Part shown: positions 26,340 through 35,429 of the stretch, piece after piece | Layout: each line of letters starts with the position of its first letter | Numbering within the stretch: the first letter of the stretch is position 1 | Source: JAHZKN01 sp965250205 | Lineage (GTDB): Bacteria > Pseudomonadota > Alphaproteobacteria > Rhizobiales > Hyphomicrobiaceae | DNA: 64,000 bases | Direction: 5' to 3' | NCBI GenBank assembly: GCA_965250205.1 | Contig: CBDFNK010000021.1 | Coordinates: 124,001-188,000 of the forward strand | Notes under the pieces: model-generated | Told to the model about the DNA's origin: nothing | Seen by the model: the letters and a program-made list of their open reading frames with translations, nothing else | Databases searched by the model: none | Program-made: the position numbers and the translations under genes

Positions 26340-28289
26340 TCAACCGTCTTGTTTGTTTTGCCTATTGGAAATCAGGTCATCAACCACGGCTGGTTCAGCC
26401 AGCGTCGAGGTGTCTCCCAAATTGCTGAACTCGTCCTCGGCAATTTTGCGCAGAATGCGGCGCATAATTTTTCCGGAACGCGTTTTGGGAAGGCCTGGCG
26501 CAAACTGGATCTTGTCTGGTGCCGCAATCGGGCCGATCTCTCCACGCACATGCTTGACCAAGTTTTTGCGCAGGTCATCATCACCGATTTCGCCATCATT
26601 CAGCGTGACGTAACAATAGATGCCCTGACCTTTGATATCGTGCGGGTATCCAACGACCGCCGCTTCAGCAACCTGAGGGTGAGCAACAAGCGCGCTTTCC
26701 ACTTCTGCTGTTCCCATGCGGTGGCCAGAGACGTTGATCACGTCATCAACACGACCTGTGATCCAGTAGTAGCCATCTTCGTCGCGGCGCGCACCGTCAC
26801 CGGTAAAGTACATACCCTGGTAGGTCGAGAAATAGGTCTGCACAAAACGCTCGTGATCTTCATAAACCGTGCGCATCTGGCCGGGCCAACTATCCAGGAT
26901 GACCAGATTGCCGTTGGTTGCCCCTTCCAGGAAGTTACCCTTATCATCGACCAATGCCGGTTTGACACCGAAGAACGGACGCGTTGCCGAACCAGGTTTC
27001 AGATCGGTGGCCCCCGCCAATGGCGTAATCAGAATGCCGCCTGTTTCGGTTTGCCACCAGGTGTCCATAATTGGACAATTCCCTTTGCCAACAACGTCAT
27101 AATACCATTGCCAGGCCTCGGGATTGATGGGTTCACCGACCGAACCAAGAAGGCGCAGTGATGAACGATCGGTGCGGGTGACGAAGTCATTACCAGCACC
27201 CATCAACGCCCGAATAGCTGTTGGCGCGGTGTAGAATATGTTGACGTCCCACTTATCAACCACATGCCAGAACCGTGATGCTGTTGGGTAGTTAGGCACA
27301 CCTTCAAACATCAACGTCGTGGCGCCATTGGCCAGTGGGCCATAGACAATATAACTATGGCCGGTCACCCAACCGACGTCCGCCGTACACCAGTAGATAT
27401 CACCATCATGATAATCAAAAACGTATTGGTGGGTCATTGAGGCAAAGAGCAGATAACCACCTGTCGTGTGCACCACACCCTTCGGCTGACCTGTTGAGCC
27501 TGACGTGTAGAGGATAAACAACGGATCCTCTGCATTCATTTCTTCTGGTTCGCACTCAGCCGAGACCTTGACCAGTTCTTCATGCAGCCAGGTATTGCGA
27601 TCCGGATCCCATGGGACGTCATTGCCAGTACGGCGTACAACCAAGACTTTGACGTCATCAGAGCACATCTTAAGTGCAGCGTCTGTGTTCTTTTTTAGGG
27701 GAACGGTGCGTCCACCACGCAGACCTTCGTCTGACGTGACAATCAACTTTGAAGTGGCCCCTTCAACGCGGTTATGCAAACTGTCTGGCGAGAAGCCTGC
27801 AAAAACGATGGAGTGAACCGCACCGATGCGTGCGCACGCAAGCATTGCATATGCGGCTTCCGGGATCATCGGGAGGTAGAGTGTAACGCGGTCGCCTTTT
27901 TTGACACCTTGTGCTTTGAGCACGTTGGCGAATTTACAAACCCGCTCATGCAACTGTTTATAGGTAATCTGTTCATCATCTGTTGGGTCATCACCTTCCC
28001 AGATGATAGCAACCTGGTCGCCGCGCGTTTCGAGATGGCGGTCGATGCAGTTGACCGAGACGTTAAGAGATCCATCTTCAAACCATTTAATGGATACGTC
28101 TGGAGCCTCGTAGGATGTATTCTTGACCTTCGTATAGGGCTTGATCCAGTCAAGGCGCTTGCCCATCTCACCCCAAAATCCGTCCGGGTCGCTGACCGAG
28201 CGGTCATAGAGCTCTTTGTAGCTCTCATTATTGACCCAGGCTTTTTCCGCCCACTCCGCGGAAACAGGATACAGTTTGTCTGCCGACAT
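26340..28289 (-). CDS. acs: Acetyl-CoA synthetase (AMP-forming)
   Basis: This 649-residue enzyme converts acetate, ATP and CoA to acetyl-CoA through acetyl-AMP. The AMP-binding loop ILYTSGSTGQPKGVVHTTGGY, the WWQTETGG motif, the hinge ITGRVDDVINVSGHRMGTAEVE and the C-terminal PKTRSGKIMRRILRKIA are all present; its Lys is the usual acetylation control site. Length and order are standard. GGAGGAAAT sits ahead of the ATG. It is monocistronic, with a strong terminator behind it. Confidence 0.98.
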   Translation of the reverse strand: MSADKLYPVSAEWAEKAWVNNESYKELYDRSVSDPDGFWGEMGKRLDWIKPYTKVKNTSYEAPDVSIKWFEDGSLNVSVNCIDRHLETRGDQVAIIWEGDDPTDDEQITYKQLHERVCKFANVLKAQGVKKGDRVTLYLPMIPEAAYAMLACARIGAVHSIVFAGFSPDSLHNRVEGATSKLIVTSDEGLRGGRTVPLKKNTDAALKMCSDDVKVLVVRRTGNDVPWDPDRNTWLHEELVKVSAECEPEEMNAEDPLFILYTSGSTGQPKGVVHTTGGYLLFASMTHQYVFDYHDGDIYWCTADVGWVTGHSYIVYGPLANGATTLMFEGVPNYPTASRFWHVVDKWDVNIFYTAPTAIRALMGAGNDFVTRTDRSSLRLLGSVGEPINPEAWQWYYDVVGKGNCPIMDTWWQTETGGILITPLAGATDLKPGSATRPFFGVKPALVDDKGNFLEGATNGNLVILDSWPGQMRTVYEDHERFVQTYFSTYQGMYFTGDGARRDEDGYYWITGRVDDVINVSGHRMGTAEVESALVAHPQVAEAAVVGYPHDIKGQGIYCYVTLNDGEIGDDDLRKNLVKHVRGEIGPIAAPDKIQFAPGLPKTRSGKIMRRILRKIAEDEFSNLGDTSTLAEPAVVDDLISNRQNKQDG

Positions 28290-28784
28290 TAAATTTCCTC
28301 CGCCAAAATCTTTATATGGTCCGTGTTAGCGCTAAATAACCAATCGTGAAACCTTGCTCTGGCGTCCTTCGCCTCATAGTAGATCAAGATATAATCTCTT
28401 TTCGGCGCAGATGCTCTTATATCTTTCTACAGTATTGGGCCATTGAAGCTGGCACAACTCGTTCGTTGGTCGAATACGATTGGTTGCACAGTGAGCCCTC
28501 GCCACAATGATCAAATGTGGTTCTAAACGCCAAGATAACCAATAATCGCCCCTTGAATAAGCAACACACCGAGCCAATGAGCCCCATCTACTAAGGGTTA
28601 AAGCGCCGCTTGCGCCCTGGTAGCCATGGAAACCATGGTTACCACTAGCGTGGTGGCGACAAGTCCCAGCCAGGCAAATGCTCCTGAGAGCAAACCATTC
28701 CAGGTTGTGTTGTGACCTGGCCGCTTCCCAGATGCCCTATGAGACCAGCGAGCACGCAGGCCATTACCAACAGGGCGTCCAGCA
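28290..28784. other. Intergenic stretch with decayed coding sequence
   Basis: 28290-28590 is the acs upstream region with no gene seen. In 28598-28784 the minus strand reads as two hydrophobic pieces in different frames: one starts MMLDALLVMACVLAGLIG, and the other contains LLSGAFAWLGLVATTLVVTMVSM. Together they resemble a frame-shifted small membrane protein, but I do not recognise a family. Confidence 0.3.
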
Positions 28785-28964
28785 TCATTGCCAGATCGGC
28801 AAAGACTCTTCTGCAAGATAGAGCTTTATCTCTGGCACCAGCGCTGGCGCTAAGATTTTGGTATTGGCGCGGATGAACGCCATCACAGCTTCATGGTCAT
28901 CAATCGGTAGCACAGGATCCGCCAAGGCCTGATCGGGGGCCTGCGCGTCTTGATGCTGTGTCAT
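28785..28964 (-). pseudogene. Truncated class I SAM-dependent methyltransferase
   Basis: The 59-codon frame overlaps the EVE gene's stop by ATGA, so it was translationally coupled. FIRANTKILAPALVPEIKLYLAEESLPIWQ matches the N-terminus of a conserved alphaproteobacterial methyltransferase (the family's continuation is a K-T-E-E helix and the SAM site). Here a TGA follows directly after IWQ, and no SAM-binding motif is found in any downstream frame, so the catalytic part has been lost. Confidence 0.6.
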
Positions 28965-29518
28965 CGCTTGATCTTTTTGGGATCAAGACCACCCATTTTG
29001 CAAATGTCACCCCATTCTCGCGCACCAACTCCCTGCACAGATAGACGCATTGAGGTCACCAGTGCCATTTCTTTTAAGCGTGGGTTAGCTTTGACATCGG
29101 CCAATGTCACGGGGTTTGGCATATCACAAACGGCGCGCACGTCGACGCACTCCCAGCGCTCATCATCAGTGGTTGAATCAGGATGCGCTTTTGCGATGAC
29201 TTCGCAGATGCCAACAATCTCTTTACCGACATTTGAATGATAAAAAAACGCCAGATCACCTTTGTTCATCCCGCGCATAATGTTGCGAGCCAAGTAGCTG
29301 CGTACGCCATCCCACTCTTCGCCTTTTTTGCCTTTAGCCTTAAGGTCATCAAAAGAAAATACGTTGGGCTCCGATTTGAAAAGCCAAAAATTTGACTTCT
29401 GACTTGGTGTTTTTTCGGCGGGTTTTTCTGCAGGTTTCTTTTTCATTTTCATCTCAGGGCTTGGCTCATGGATCAGCTCATTATGATTGCGCTCTAGATC
29501 AAATTGTTTGCGTTTCAT
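28961..29518 (-). CDS. EVE domain protein
   Basis: 185 residues (possibly about 163 if translation starts at the internal Met near 29452). The EVE domain spans most of the protein: FWLFKSEPNVFSFDDLKAKGKKGEEWDGVRSYLARNIMRGMNKGDLAFFYHSNVGKEIVGICEVI. It belongs to the PUA/YTH-like superfamily that binds modified bases in DNA or RNA. The N-terminal extension is lysine-rich and low complexity. It lies 16 bp after gpsA on the same strand and overlaps a broken methyltransferase. Confidence 0.92.
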   Translation of the reverse strand: MKRKQFDLERNHNELIHEPSPEMKMKKKPAEKPAEKTPSQKSNFWLFKSEPNVFSFDDLKAKGKKGEEWDGVRSYLARNIMRGMNKGDLAFFYHSNVGKEIVGICEVIAKAHPDSTTDDERWECVDVRAVCDMPNPVTLADVKANPRLKEMALVTSMRLSVQGVGAREWGDICKMGGLDPKKIKR

Positions 29519-29534
29519 AAAACGCTAGGCTGAT

Positions 29535-30530
29535 CTAGTCTTCCGCTTTTTGTGGCCGCAACATCAAGCGCTGAATTGCGTCATCAACGGAAAGATTGCC
29601 ATTAAGTATGCCGGCTGTGGCAACTGTGATTGGCATTTCTATGTTTTTCTGCTGTGCGATGCGCGCCACAGCACCTGCCGTATAGACACCTTCTGTTACA
29701 GCGCGACGACCGCCGAGAACGTCAGCCAGGGATGTACCTTCTCCGAGCGCGACGCCAAGGCTCATATTGCGCGACTTTGGCGAACCACAGGTCAGGATCA
29801 AATCTCCAAGACCAGAAAGCCCCATTAGCGTTTCAGGTTTCGCGCCATGCGCCTCACCAAAACGGCGTAGTTCTGCAAAGCCACGGGTCACCAATCCGGC
29901 ATGCGCGCTGGTGCCAAGCGCTTTACCCTCAACAATTCCAGCTGCAATCGCCATCACGTTTTTAAGTGCACCACCAATCTCGACGCCCGTGATGTCGTCG
30001 GTCCAATAAATACGAAACTGCCGATTGCCAATACCATCCGCCAATATCTGACCCAGCGCTTTGTCTCGACACGCCAATGTCACCGCGGCGGGCAGACCCC
30101 GCGCTACGTCAATGGCAAAGCTTGGGCCTGACAACACCGCAACTGGATGGCCAGGCATGACGTCTGCCAACACCTCGACCATTTGTTTGCCCGTTGCCTG
30201 CTCAATACCCTTCGCACACAGCACAATGGGAACTGAAGACTTGAGATGCCGGCTCAGATGTTCACCAACGCTGCGCACATGCTGGGCTGGTGCCACCATC
30301 AAAATCGCATCCGAGGCAGCAAGGTCGGCCATGTCATGTGTCGCAACAAGACCAGGCTCTAACGCGACGTCAGGCAGAAAGGGTCGGTTGACGTGATCAG
30401 CATTAATCGCTGCCACCGTCTCAGCCTCATTGGCCCACAGAACGGTGTCATGACCTGACGCAGATAACGTTTGCGCCAATGCCGTACCCCAAGCACCGCC
30501 ACCAACAACGCCAAAGTTAGAAAACGTCAT
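29535..30530 (-). CDS. gpsA: NAD(P)-dependent glycerol-3-phosphate dehydrogenase
   Basis: 331 residues; it makes sn-glycerol 3-phosphate for phospholipids. The Rossmann motif GVVGGGAWGTALAQTL starts the protein. VLSGPSFAIDVARGLPAAVTLA, GVEIGGALKNVMAIAAGIVEG (catalytic Lys) and GLSGLGDLILTCGSPKSRNMSLG are family signatures. It follows tsaD on the same strand after about 90 bp, as in many Rhizobiales. Confidence 0.97.
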   Translation of the reverse strand: MTFSNFGVVGGGAWGTALAQTLSASGHDTVLWANEAETVAAINADHVNRPFLPDVALEPGLVATHDMADLAASDAILMVAPAQHVRSVGEHLSRHLKSSVPIVLCAKGIEQATGKQMVEVLADVMPGHPVAVLSGPSFAIDVARGLPAAVTLACRDKALGQILADGIGNRQFRIYWTDDITGVEIGGALKNVMAIAAGIVEGKALGTSAHAGLVTRGFAELRRFGEAHGAKPETLMGLSGLGDLILTCGSPKSRNMSLGVALGEGTSLADVLGGRRAVTEGVYTAGAVARIAQQKNIEMPITVATAGILNGNLSVDDAIQRLMLRPQKAED

Positions 30531-30620
30531 ATCCGATTTTGTCCTTCATCGACGAACGGTGACCAACCAGCATAACCGCTTGCCACAGGCGAGACCATGC
30601 CGGAGCGCGGCTAAACTACG

Positions 30621-31706
30621 TTAAGCTTTGACGCCAGCACCGATGGCCGGTGGTGCATCAGGATCAAGCGGCCAACGTGGGCGCACCAGAGTGTCTAGCG
30701 GATCAGACAATCCAAGATGCAATCGCTCGGCTCCAGCCCAGGCAATCATCGCACCGTTATCAGTGCAAAGTTCACTTGGCGGTACACTCAAGTGGTAACC
30801 CATATCAGAGCAAAGTTCATCTAAAGCTTGGCGCAACCGAACATTTGCTGCGACTCCACCGGCAACCACCAAAGCGCGCGCCACCTCACCTGACCAAAGG
30901 GGCTCGGAAAGCGCCATGGCGGTAGCAACGCGGTCATTGACCGTATCGGTCACGGCACATTCAAAGCTGGCGCAAATGTCCGCCAAGGTTTGATCATCAA
31001 TAGGCTCAAGCGATTTGGCGAGTTGGCGCACAGCGGTCTTGAGACCTGCAAATGAAAAATGCGCCTCCTTGCGTCCGATTAAGGGACGCGGCAGGGCAAA
31101 CCTTTTGCCATCACCCAGCGCGGCGTGGCGAGCGACGTCAGGGCCGCCAGGAAATCCAAGACCAAGCAGCTTGGCGGTTTTATCAAACGCCTCGCCAAGG
31201 GCATCATCAATGGTTGTGCCAAGACGGACATAATCGCCAACCCCTGTCACGAACAACAGCTGCGTATGTCCACCAGAGACCAGCAACATCAGATAGGGCG
31301 GCTTGCGATTTTCGGTTAGGCCTACCGTCAGGGCATGGGCTTCGAGGTGATTGATCGCCAAAAAAGGCTTGCCGTGCGCCAGCGCTAATGTTTTGCCTGT
31401 CACCGCACCCACAATCAGGCCGCTGTTCAAACCGGGGCCCGTCGTCGCGGCGACCGCATCCAACTGATCAAATGTCATCTTTGCCTGGCGCATAGCCCCA
31501 TCAACCAGCACGTCAAGGCAAGCGACATGCGCACGCGCGGCAATCTCCGGCACAACGCCGCCAAATGCGCGGTGTTCATCCCACTGCGAACGGACAACAT
31601 TTGCTAAGATTTCACCACGCCCGTCCACGTCCCGACATACAACAGCGGCAGCGGTTTCATCACAGCTTGTTTCCAGGCCCAACACGCAAATGCGGCCATC
31701 AGTCAT
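30621..31706 (-). CDS. tsaD: tRNA N6-threonylcarbamoyladenosine transferase TsaD
   Basis: TsaD completes the t6A37 modification of ANN-reading tRNAs with TsaB and TsaE. The core is VLGLETSCDETAAAVV, then VVPEIAARAHV, the iron site HLEAHALT, LMLLVSGGHTQL and GLGFPGGPDVARHA, with a late LCTDNGAMIAWAG. The frame opens at 31763, but the ATG at 31706 has AAGG six bases upstream and starts right before the ASKHA fold, giving the usual 361 residues. It is divergent from hemC, with promoters presumably in 31707-31817. Confidence 0.96.
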   Translation of the reverse strand: MTDGRICVLGLETSCDETAAAVVCRDVDGRGEILANVVRSQWDEHRAFGGVVPEIAARAHVACLDVLVDGAMRQAKMTFDQLDAVAATTGPGLNSGLIVGAVTGKTLALAHGKPFLAINHLEAHALTVGLTENRKPPYLMLLVSGGHTQLLFVTGVGDYVRLGTTIDDALGEAFDKTAKLLGLGFPGGPDVARHAALGDGKRFALPRPLIGRKEAHFSFAGLKTAVRQLAKSLEPIDDQTLADICASFECAVTDTVNDRVATAMALSEPLWSGEVARALVVAGGVAANVRLRQALDELCSDMGYHLSVPPSELCTDNGAMIAWAGAERLHLGLSDPLDTLVRPRWPLDPDAPPAIGAGVKA

Positions 31707-31817
31707 GTCGAGCCTTTGGTGGTTAGCAACGTAGTCTTGATCTAAACTGTCGGCCATGGTCATGTCCCGAGACCGACACCCGTAATCCCACTTGCTCTAA
31801 CACCCGCGGAGCCCCCC

Positions 31818-32738
31818 GTGCAAGAATCCCAAATCCGACTTGGTACCCGTGGCTCCCCATTGGCCATGGCGCAAGCTGACGAGGTCCGTGACCGGTTGTG
31901 CAAAGCCCATGGGCTCGAAAAAAGCGCTATTGAAATCACCATTATCAAGACCAGTGGCGACGCCATTACAGATAAACCCCTTGCCGACGTTGGTGGCAAA
32001 GGTCTGTTCACCAAAGAAATTGAAGAGGCTCTGCTCACCGAAACGATTGATCTCGCTGTCCATTCGATGAAGGACGTTGAAACGACATTACCTACCGGGT
32101 TGGTGATTGCAGCGCTGCTGCCGCGCGAAGATGTTCGTGATGCCTTCATTAGCCTCACGTTCTCAGATCTGGCAGACTTGCCATCGGCTGCGCGCGTTGG
32201 CACGTCATCTCTGCGCCGTAGAGCACAACTCAAACGCGCCCGGCCCGATATCGAAGTCATCGATTTTCGTGGCAACGTTGGTACGCGGTTGGAAAAGCTG
32301 CGGACAGGCCTAGCTGACGCAACGTTTCTTGCCTGCGCGGGCCTCAATCGTCTTGGTCTTTCAGATACGATCACCGCGGCCATTGAGCCTGATGTGATGC
32401 TGCCGGCCGTCGCACAGGGCGCCATCGGCCTTCAGATTCGGCAGGATGACAGCGTAGCGAGGACACTTGTTTCCGCTTTAAATGATGCAACGACAGCCTC
32501 TTGCGTGACGGCGGAACGCACCTTCCTGAAGGTTTTAGACGGCTCGTGTCGTACACCGATTGCAGGCCTTGCCAGCCTGCAACACGGCAAACTCATATTT
32601 TCAGGCGAGACATTATCACCAGATGGACAACACCATCTCGGCACGGAAACATCAGGTCCTGTCGCAAGCGCGGCTGAAATCGGGGAACAGGCCGCCCAGG
32701 ACTTATTGGATCGCGGTGCCAAGGCGCTAATCGGCTAA
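31818..32738 (+). CDS. hemC: Porphobilinogen deaminase
   Basis: 306 residues; it joins four porphobilinogens into hydroxymethylbilane. It opens QIRLGTRGSPLAMAQA, with IKTSGDAITDKPLADVGGKGLFTKEIEEALL and AVHSMKDVETTLPTGL. LDGSCRTPIAGLA holds the cysteine that binds the dipyrromethane cofactor. It starts with GTG, supported by GGAG six bases upstream. hemD follows after three bases, so the two are co-translated. Confidence 0.98.
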   Translation: MQESQIRLGTRGSPLAMAQADEVRDRLCKAHGLEKSAIEITIIKTSGDAITDKPLADVGGKGLFTKEIEEALLTETIDLAVHSMKDVETTLPTGLVIAALLPREDVRDAFISLTFSDLADLPSAARVGTSSLRRRAQLKRARPDIEVIDFRGNVGTRLEKLRTGLADATFLACAGLNRLGLSDTITAAIEPDVMLPAVAQGAIGLQIRQDDSVARTLVSALNDATTASCVTAERTFLKVLDGSCRTPIAGLASLQHGKLIFSGETLSPDGQHHLGTETSGPVASAAEIGEQAAQDLLDRGAKALIG

Positions 32739-32741
32739 GCC

Positions 32742-33494
32742 ATGCATGTTCTCATTACCCGGCCCTATGACGATGGCGTTGCACTGCAAGCCCGATTGAA
32801 CACCGTTGATATTCAGTCGACGCTTGCGCCATCGCTGACACTTGAATTTGAGGATTTGTCCGACCTTGACGCCGACGACGTTCAAGCCCTCGTCGTCACC
32901 AGCCGCAATGGTTTACGAAGCCTGGAGCACAATAGGCTTATTGAAAAGCTATCTTCAAAAGTTCTCTTTACCGTCGGCTCCGCAACGGCTGACTACGCAA
33001 CGGCACTCGGCTTTACCTCGGTGCGTTCCGGCCCCGGGACAGCGAAAGGGCTTGGCGAACAGATTGTCAAAGCCTGCAACCCCGATAAGGGCACCATCCT
33101 CCACGTGGCAGGCGCACACCTGGCTTTTGATCTCAAGGCCGCGTTGGAAGCCGGTCGGTTTACAGTCCGCGAAAAAACGGCCTATCGCGCCCTACGGGCA
33201 CGATGCTTTCCAGAGCCCGCCATCACCGCGCTTAATGAGAAGAAAGTTAACGGTGTCATATTGATGTCCGCGCGCTCTGCTGGCTCCTTTGCCCAGTTGG
33301 TCAAGCAGCATAATTTGACCCAGATCACATCTCGGCTGCATTATTTTTGTTTATCTTCCTCGGTTAAGGACAGTCTGGTTGCAGCATTGCCAGATGTGCA
33401 AGAGACCTGCCTATTGGTTGCTCATCGTCCCAACACGGAAGAATTACTTGCCCTCATCGCCCGCTTTGCGGCAAACTATCGCCAAACCCTTTGA
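32742..33494 (+). CDS. hemD: Uroporphyrinogen-III synthase
   Basis: 250 residues. The family is poorly conserved, but the opening MHVLITRPYDDGVALQARL, ALVVTSRNGLRSL, FTVGSATADYATALGF and GVILMSARSAGSFAQLV fit. It cyclises hydroxymethylbilane and inverts ring D. Position directly after hemC and before the mitofilin/HemY pair is the standard alphaproteobacterial order. Confidence 0.93.
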   Translation: MHVLITRPYDDGVALQARLNTVDIQSTLAPSLTLEFEDLSDLDADDVQALVVTSRNGLRSLEHNRLIEKLSSKVLFTVGSATADYATALGFTSVRSGPGTAKGLGEQIVKACNPDKGTILHVAGAHLAFDLKAALEAGRFTVREKTAYRALRARCFPEPAITALNEKKVNGVILMSARSAGSFAQLVKQHNLTQITSRLHYFCLSSSVKDSLVAALPDVQETCLLVAHRPNTEELLALIARFAANYRQTL

Positions 33495-33611
33495 GTTTAG
33501 ACACCTTGAGCGTCGGACAAGCTGAGGCACCCCCACGCCGTGCCGAACTTCAACCTAGCGTGGTGCAATAAAGCCAACACGCCCATATGCGTATTCGGAG
33601 ACCAGACCCCA

Positions 33612-35399
33612 ATGACCTCGAATGATGACTCTCGTGACGGCAAGAAGCCAACGGGATCGAACATCTCAGGCAAACGCCCGCACGCCACCTTGGATCTAAA
33701 AGCGGTTGAGATCAAAGACCGCTCTGGCAGCCGGACGCGATCAGACTCAAACCCGTTGATTGGGTCAACGCCCCAAAAATCTGATGGTAGCAAAGGCGCA
33801 CCTGAACCGGCGTCCAAATCACAGGCGGCTTCTGGTATGACCAGTTCGACATCCACGTCCTCAACACCCCCATCGTCATCTTCAAAGGCGTCAACGTCAG
33901 GTGCCTCGACCTCTGCAAAAGAGACAGCTGCCGATAAAGCCCCGCCGCCGCAAATCGTCAAACGCCGCGGTGGATTTTTTGGTCCTCTCCTCGGAGGTAT
34001 TATTGGAGGAGCATTGGCACTGTTTGGTGGCGACTATGCTATGCAACGCCTTGGCCTGCCAAAATTAGCAGGTGCCGAAACCCGTCATATGGACGCCATT
34101 GAAGCCCGCATTGGTGATTTGGAACAACAGGTCACGGCAGTTGACGGTCGAACCGATGTAGATGGAAGTGCGGGATCACAAAGCCTGGATGTCATCACCA
34201 GCGAATTGGAAAAACTCAAGGCGCTTTCACAAACAACTGCCACTCTTGTTGTGCAGCAAACCAAATTGCGCGAGCAAGTCACCGCACTCTCTAATCAACC
34301 TACAGCCGCCGTCTCAGGTGGCGAAGACTTCACCAAGCGCCTGAGTGACCTGGAGCAACGGATTTCCCTGGTATCGGCTGCCGCCGAAGCGAACCCCAAC
34401 GCAGGACCTATCCCGCAAATCACAGCGCTATCCGATAAACTTACTGAACTTGAAACAGCGGTCGCCAATCAGGCCGCAATACCGACCACAAGTGGGCTCA
34501 GCGAAGATGCCGATACCCGCTTGAAGGCAGCGGTTGCTGCCTCTTCGGCCGCGAATTCTGAAACGCAACGATTGGATGGTGAATTTGCAGTCGTCAAAAG
34601 CACCGCTAACCGCCTTGATAAACGCGTTGAAGCGCTTAAATCCGACTCCGATAAGCTGTCTGAGGGCATCAAAATTCTCAACGAGACAACATTGAAAATG
34701 TCATCTGAGATCTCGACACTGCGAGCAACGCTTAAGTCTGAGCTTGGCACAGTTGCCCGTCCGGCCGACATCAACGCGGCGGTAACACCCTATAAGGACC
34801 GCATTGCAAATCTTGAAAGCAATCTGAAAGCCCTTGAAAAACTTGAAGCGCAGCGCGCGGAGCAAGCCAAGTCTGTTGTGTTGTCGCTTGAACTGGCCAG
34901 CCTGCAGCGCTCCGTCAATACCGGCAAGCCGTTTGCCGAACACCTTGGCAAAGTGAAAGCTTCGGCTGGTGATCAGGCCGATTTGGCGGCTCTGGATAAA
35001 TATGCTGTCCAAGGCGTGCCAACGCTGGCAACGCTGCAAGACAGCTTCCGTCCGCTCATCCACCAAATGCTGCAAGCGACCAAACCGAAAACGGACACTT
35101 CAATTTTGACCCAGCTGTTGGATCAAGCCAAGTCTGTTGTCCGGGTACGTAAAGTCAATCACGAAAGTGATGACAACAGCGTTGAAGCCGTCATCGCACG
35201 CATGGAAGAAAATCTTAAGACAGGTAAACTTTCAGCTATCAATGATGAGGCCAATGCCCTGCCAGACGCCAATCGGGTCCCGGCACAATCCTGGCTCGAC
35301 CAGGTTGCCGCTAGAACTACCGTTGATAGCGTGATGCAAAACTTACAAACCGATCTGAAATCGTCGCTTAGCAAGACCAGCTTAACGCCGAGCCCGTAA
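33612..35399 (+). CDS. Mitofilin-like (COG4223) inner-membrane protein
   Basis: About 595 residues. A long Ser/Thr/Pro/Lys-rich cytoplasmic head (about 1-115) leads to one membrane helix (GFFGPLLGGIIGGALALFGGDYAM), then extended coiled-coil (MDAIEARIGDLEQQVTAV, EKLKALSQTTATLVVQQ) and a C-terminal helical domain with ALDKYAVQGVPTLATLQDSFRPLIHQML. This is the alphaproteobacterial relative of mitochondrial Mic60, which shapes internal membranes, and genomic linkage to hemY and hemCD is typical. The frame opens at 33540, but GGAG 10 bases before the ATG at 33612 supports the later start. Confidence 0.9.
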   Translation: MTSNDDSRDGKKPTGSNISGKRPHATLDLKAVEIKDRSGSRTRSDSNPLIGSTPQKSDGSKGAPEPASKSQAASGMTSSTSTSSTPPSSSSKASTSGASTSAKETAADKAPPPQIVKRRGGFFGPLLGGIIGGALALFGGDYAMQRLGLPKLAGAETRHMDAIEARIGDLEQQVTAVDGRTDVDGSAGSQSLDVITSELEKLKALSQTTATLVVQQTKLREQVTALSNQPTAAVSGGEDFTKRLSDLEQRISLVSAAAEANPNAGPIPQITALSDKLTELETAVANQAAIPTTSGLSEDADTRLKAAVAASSAANSETQRLDGEFAVVKSTANRLDKRVEALKSDSDKLSEGIKILNETTLKMSSEISTLRATLKSELGTVARPADINAAVTPYKDRIANLESNLKALEKLEAQRAEQAKSVVLSLELASLQRSVNTGKPFAEHLGKVKASAGDQADLAALDKYAVQGVPTLATLQDSFRPLIHQMLQATKPKTDTSILTQLLDQAKSVVRVRKVNHESDDNSVEAVIARMEENLKTGKLSAINDEANALPDANRVPAQSWLDQVAARTTVDSVMQNLQTDLKSSLSKTSLTPSP

Positions 35400-35429
35400 T
35401 CTGAGGACCTCTTTAAGGAAACTGTTCTA

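Noticed and set aside
26349..27161. Plus-strand open frame of 270 codons
   Set aside because: Antisense to acs, whose protein is unmistakable.
31760..32425. Minus-strand open frame of 221 codons
   Set aside because: Antisense to hemC; no family features.
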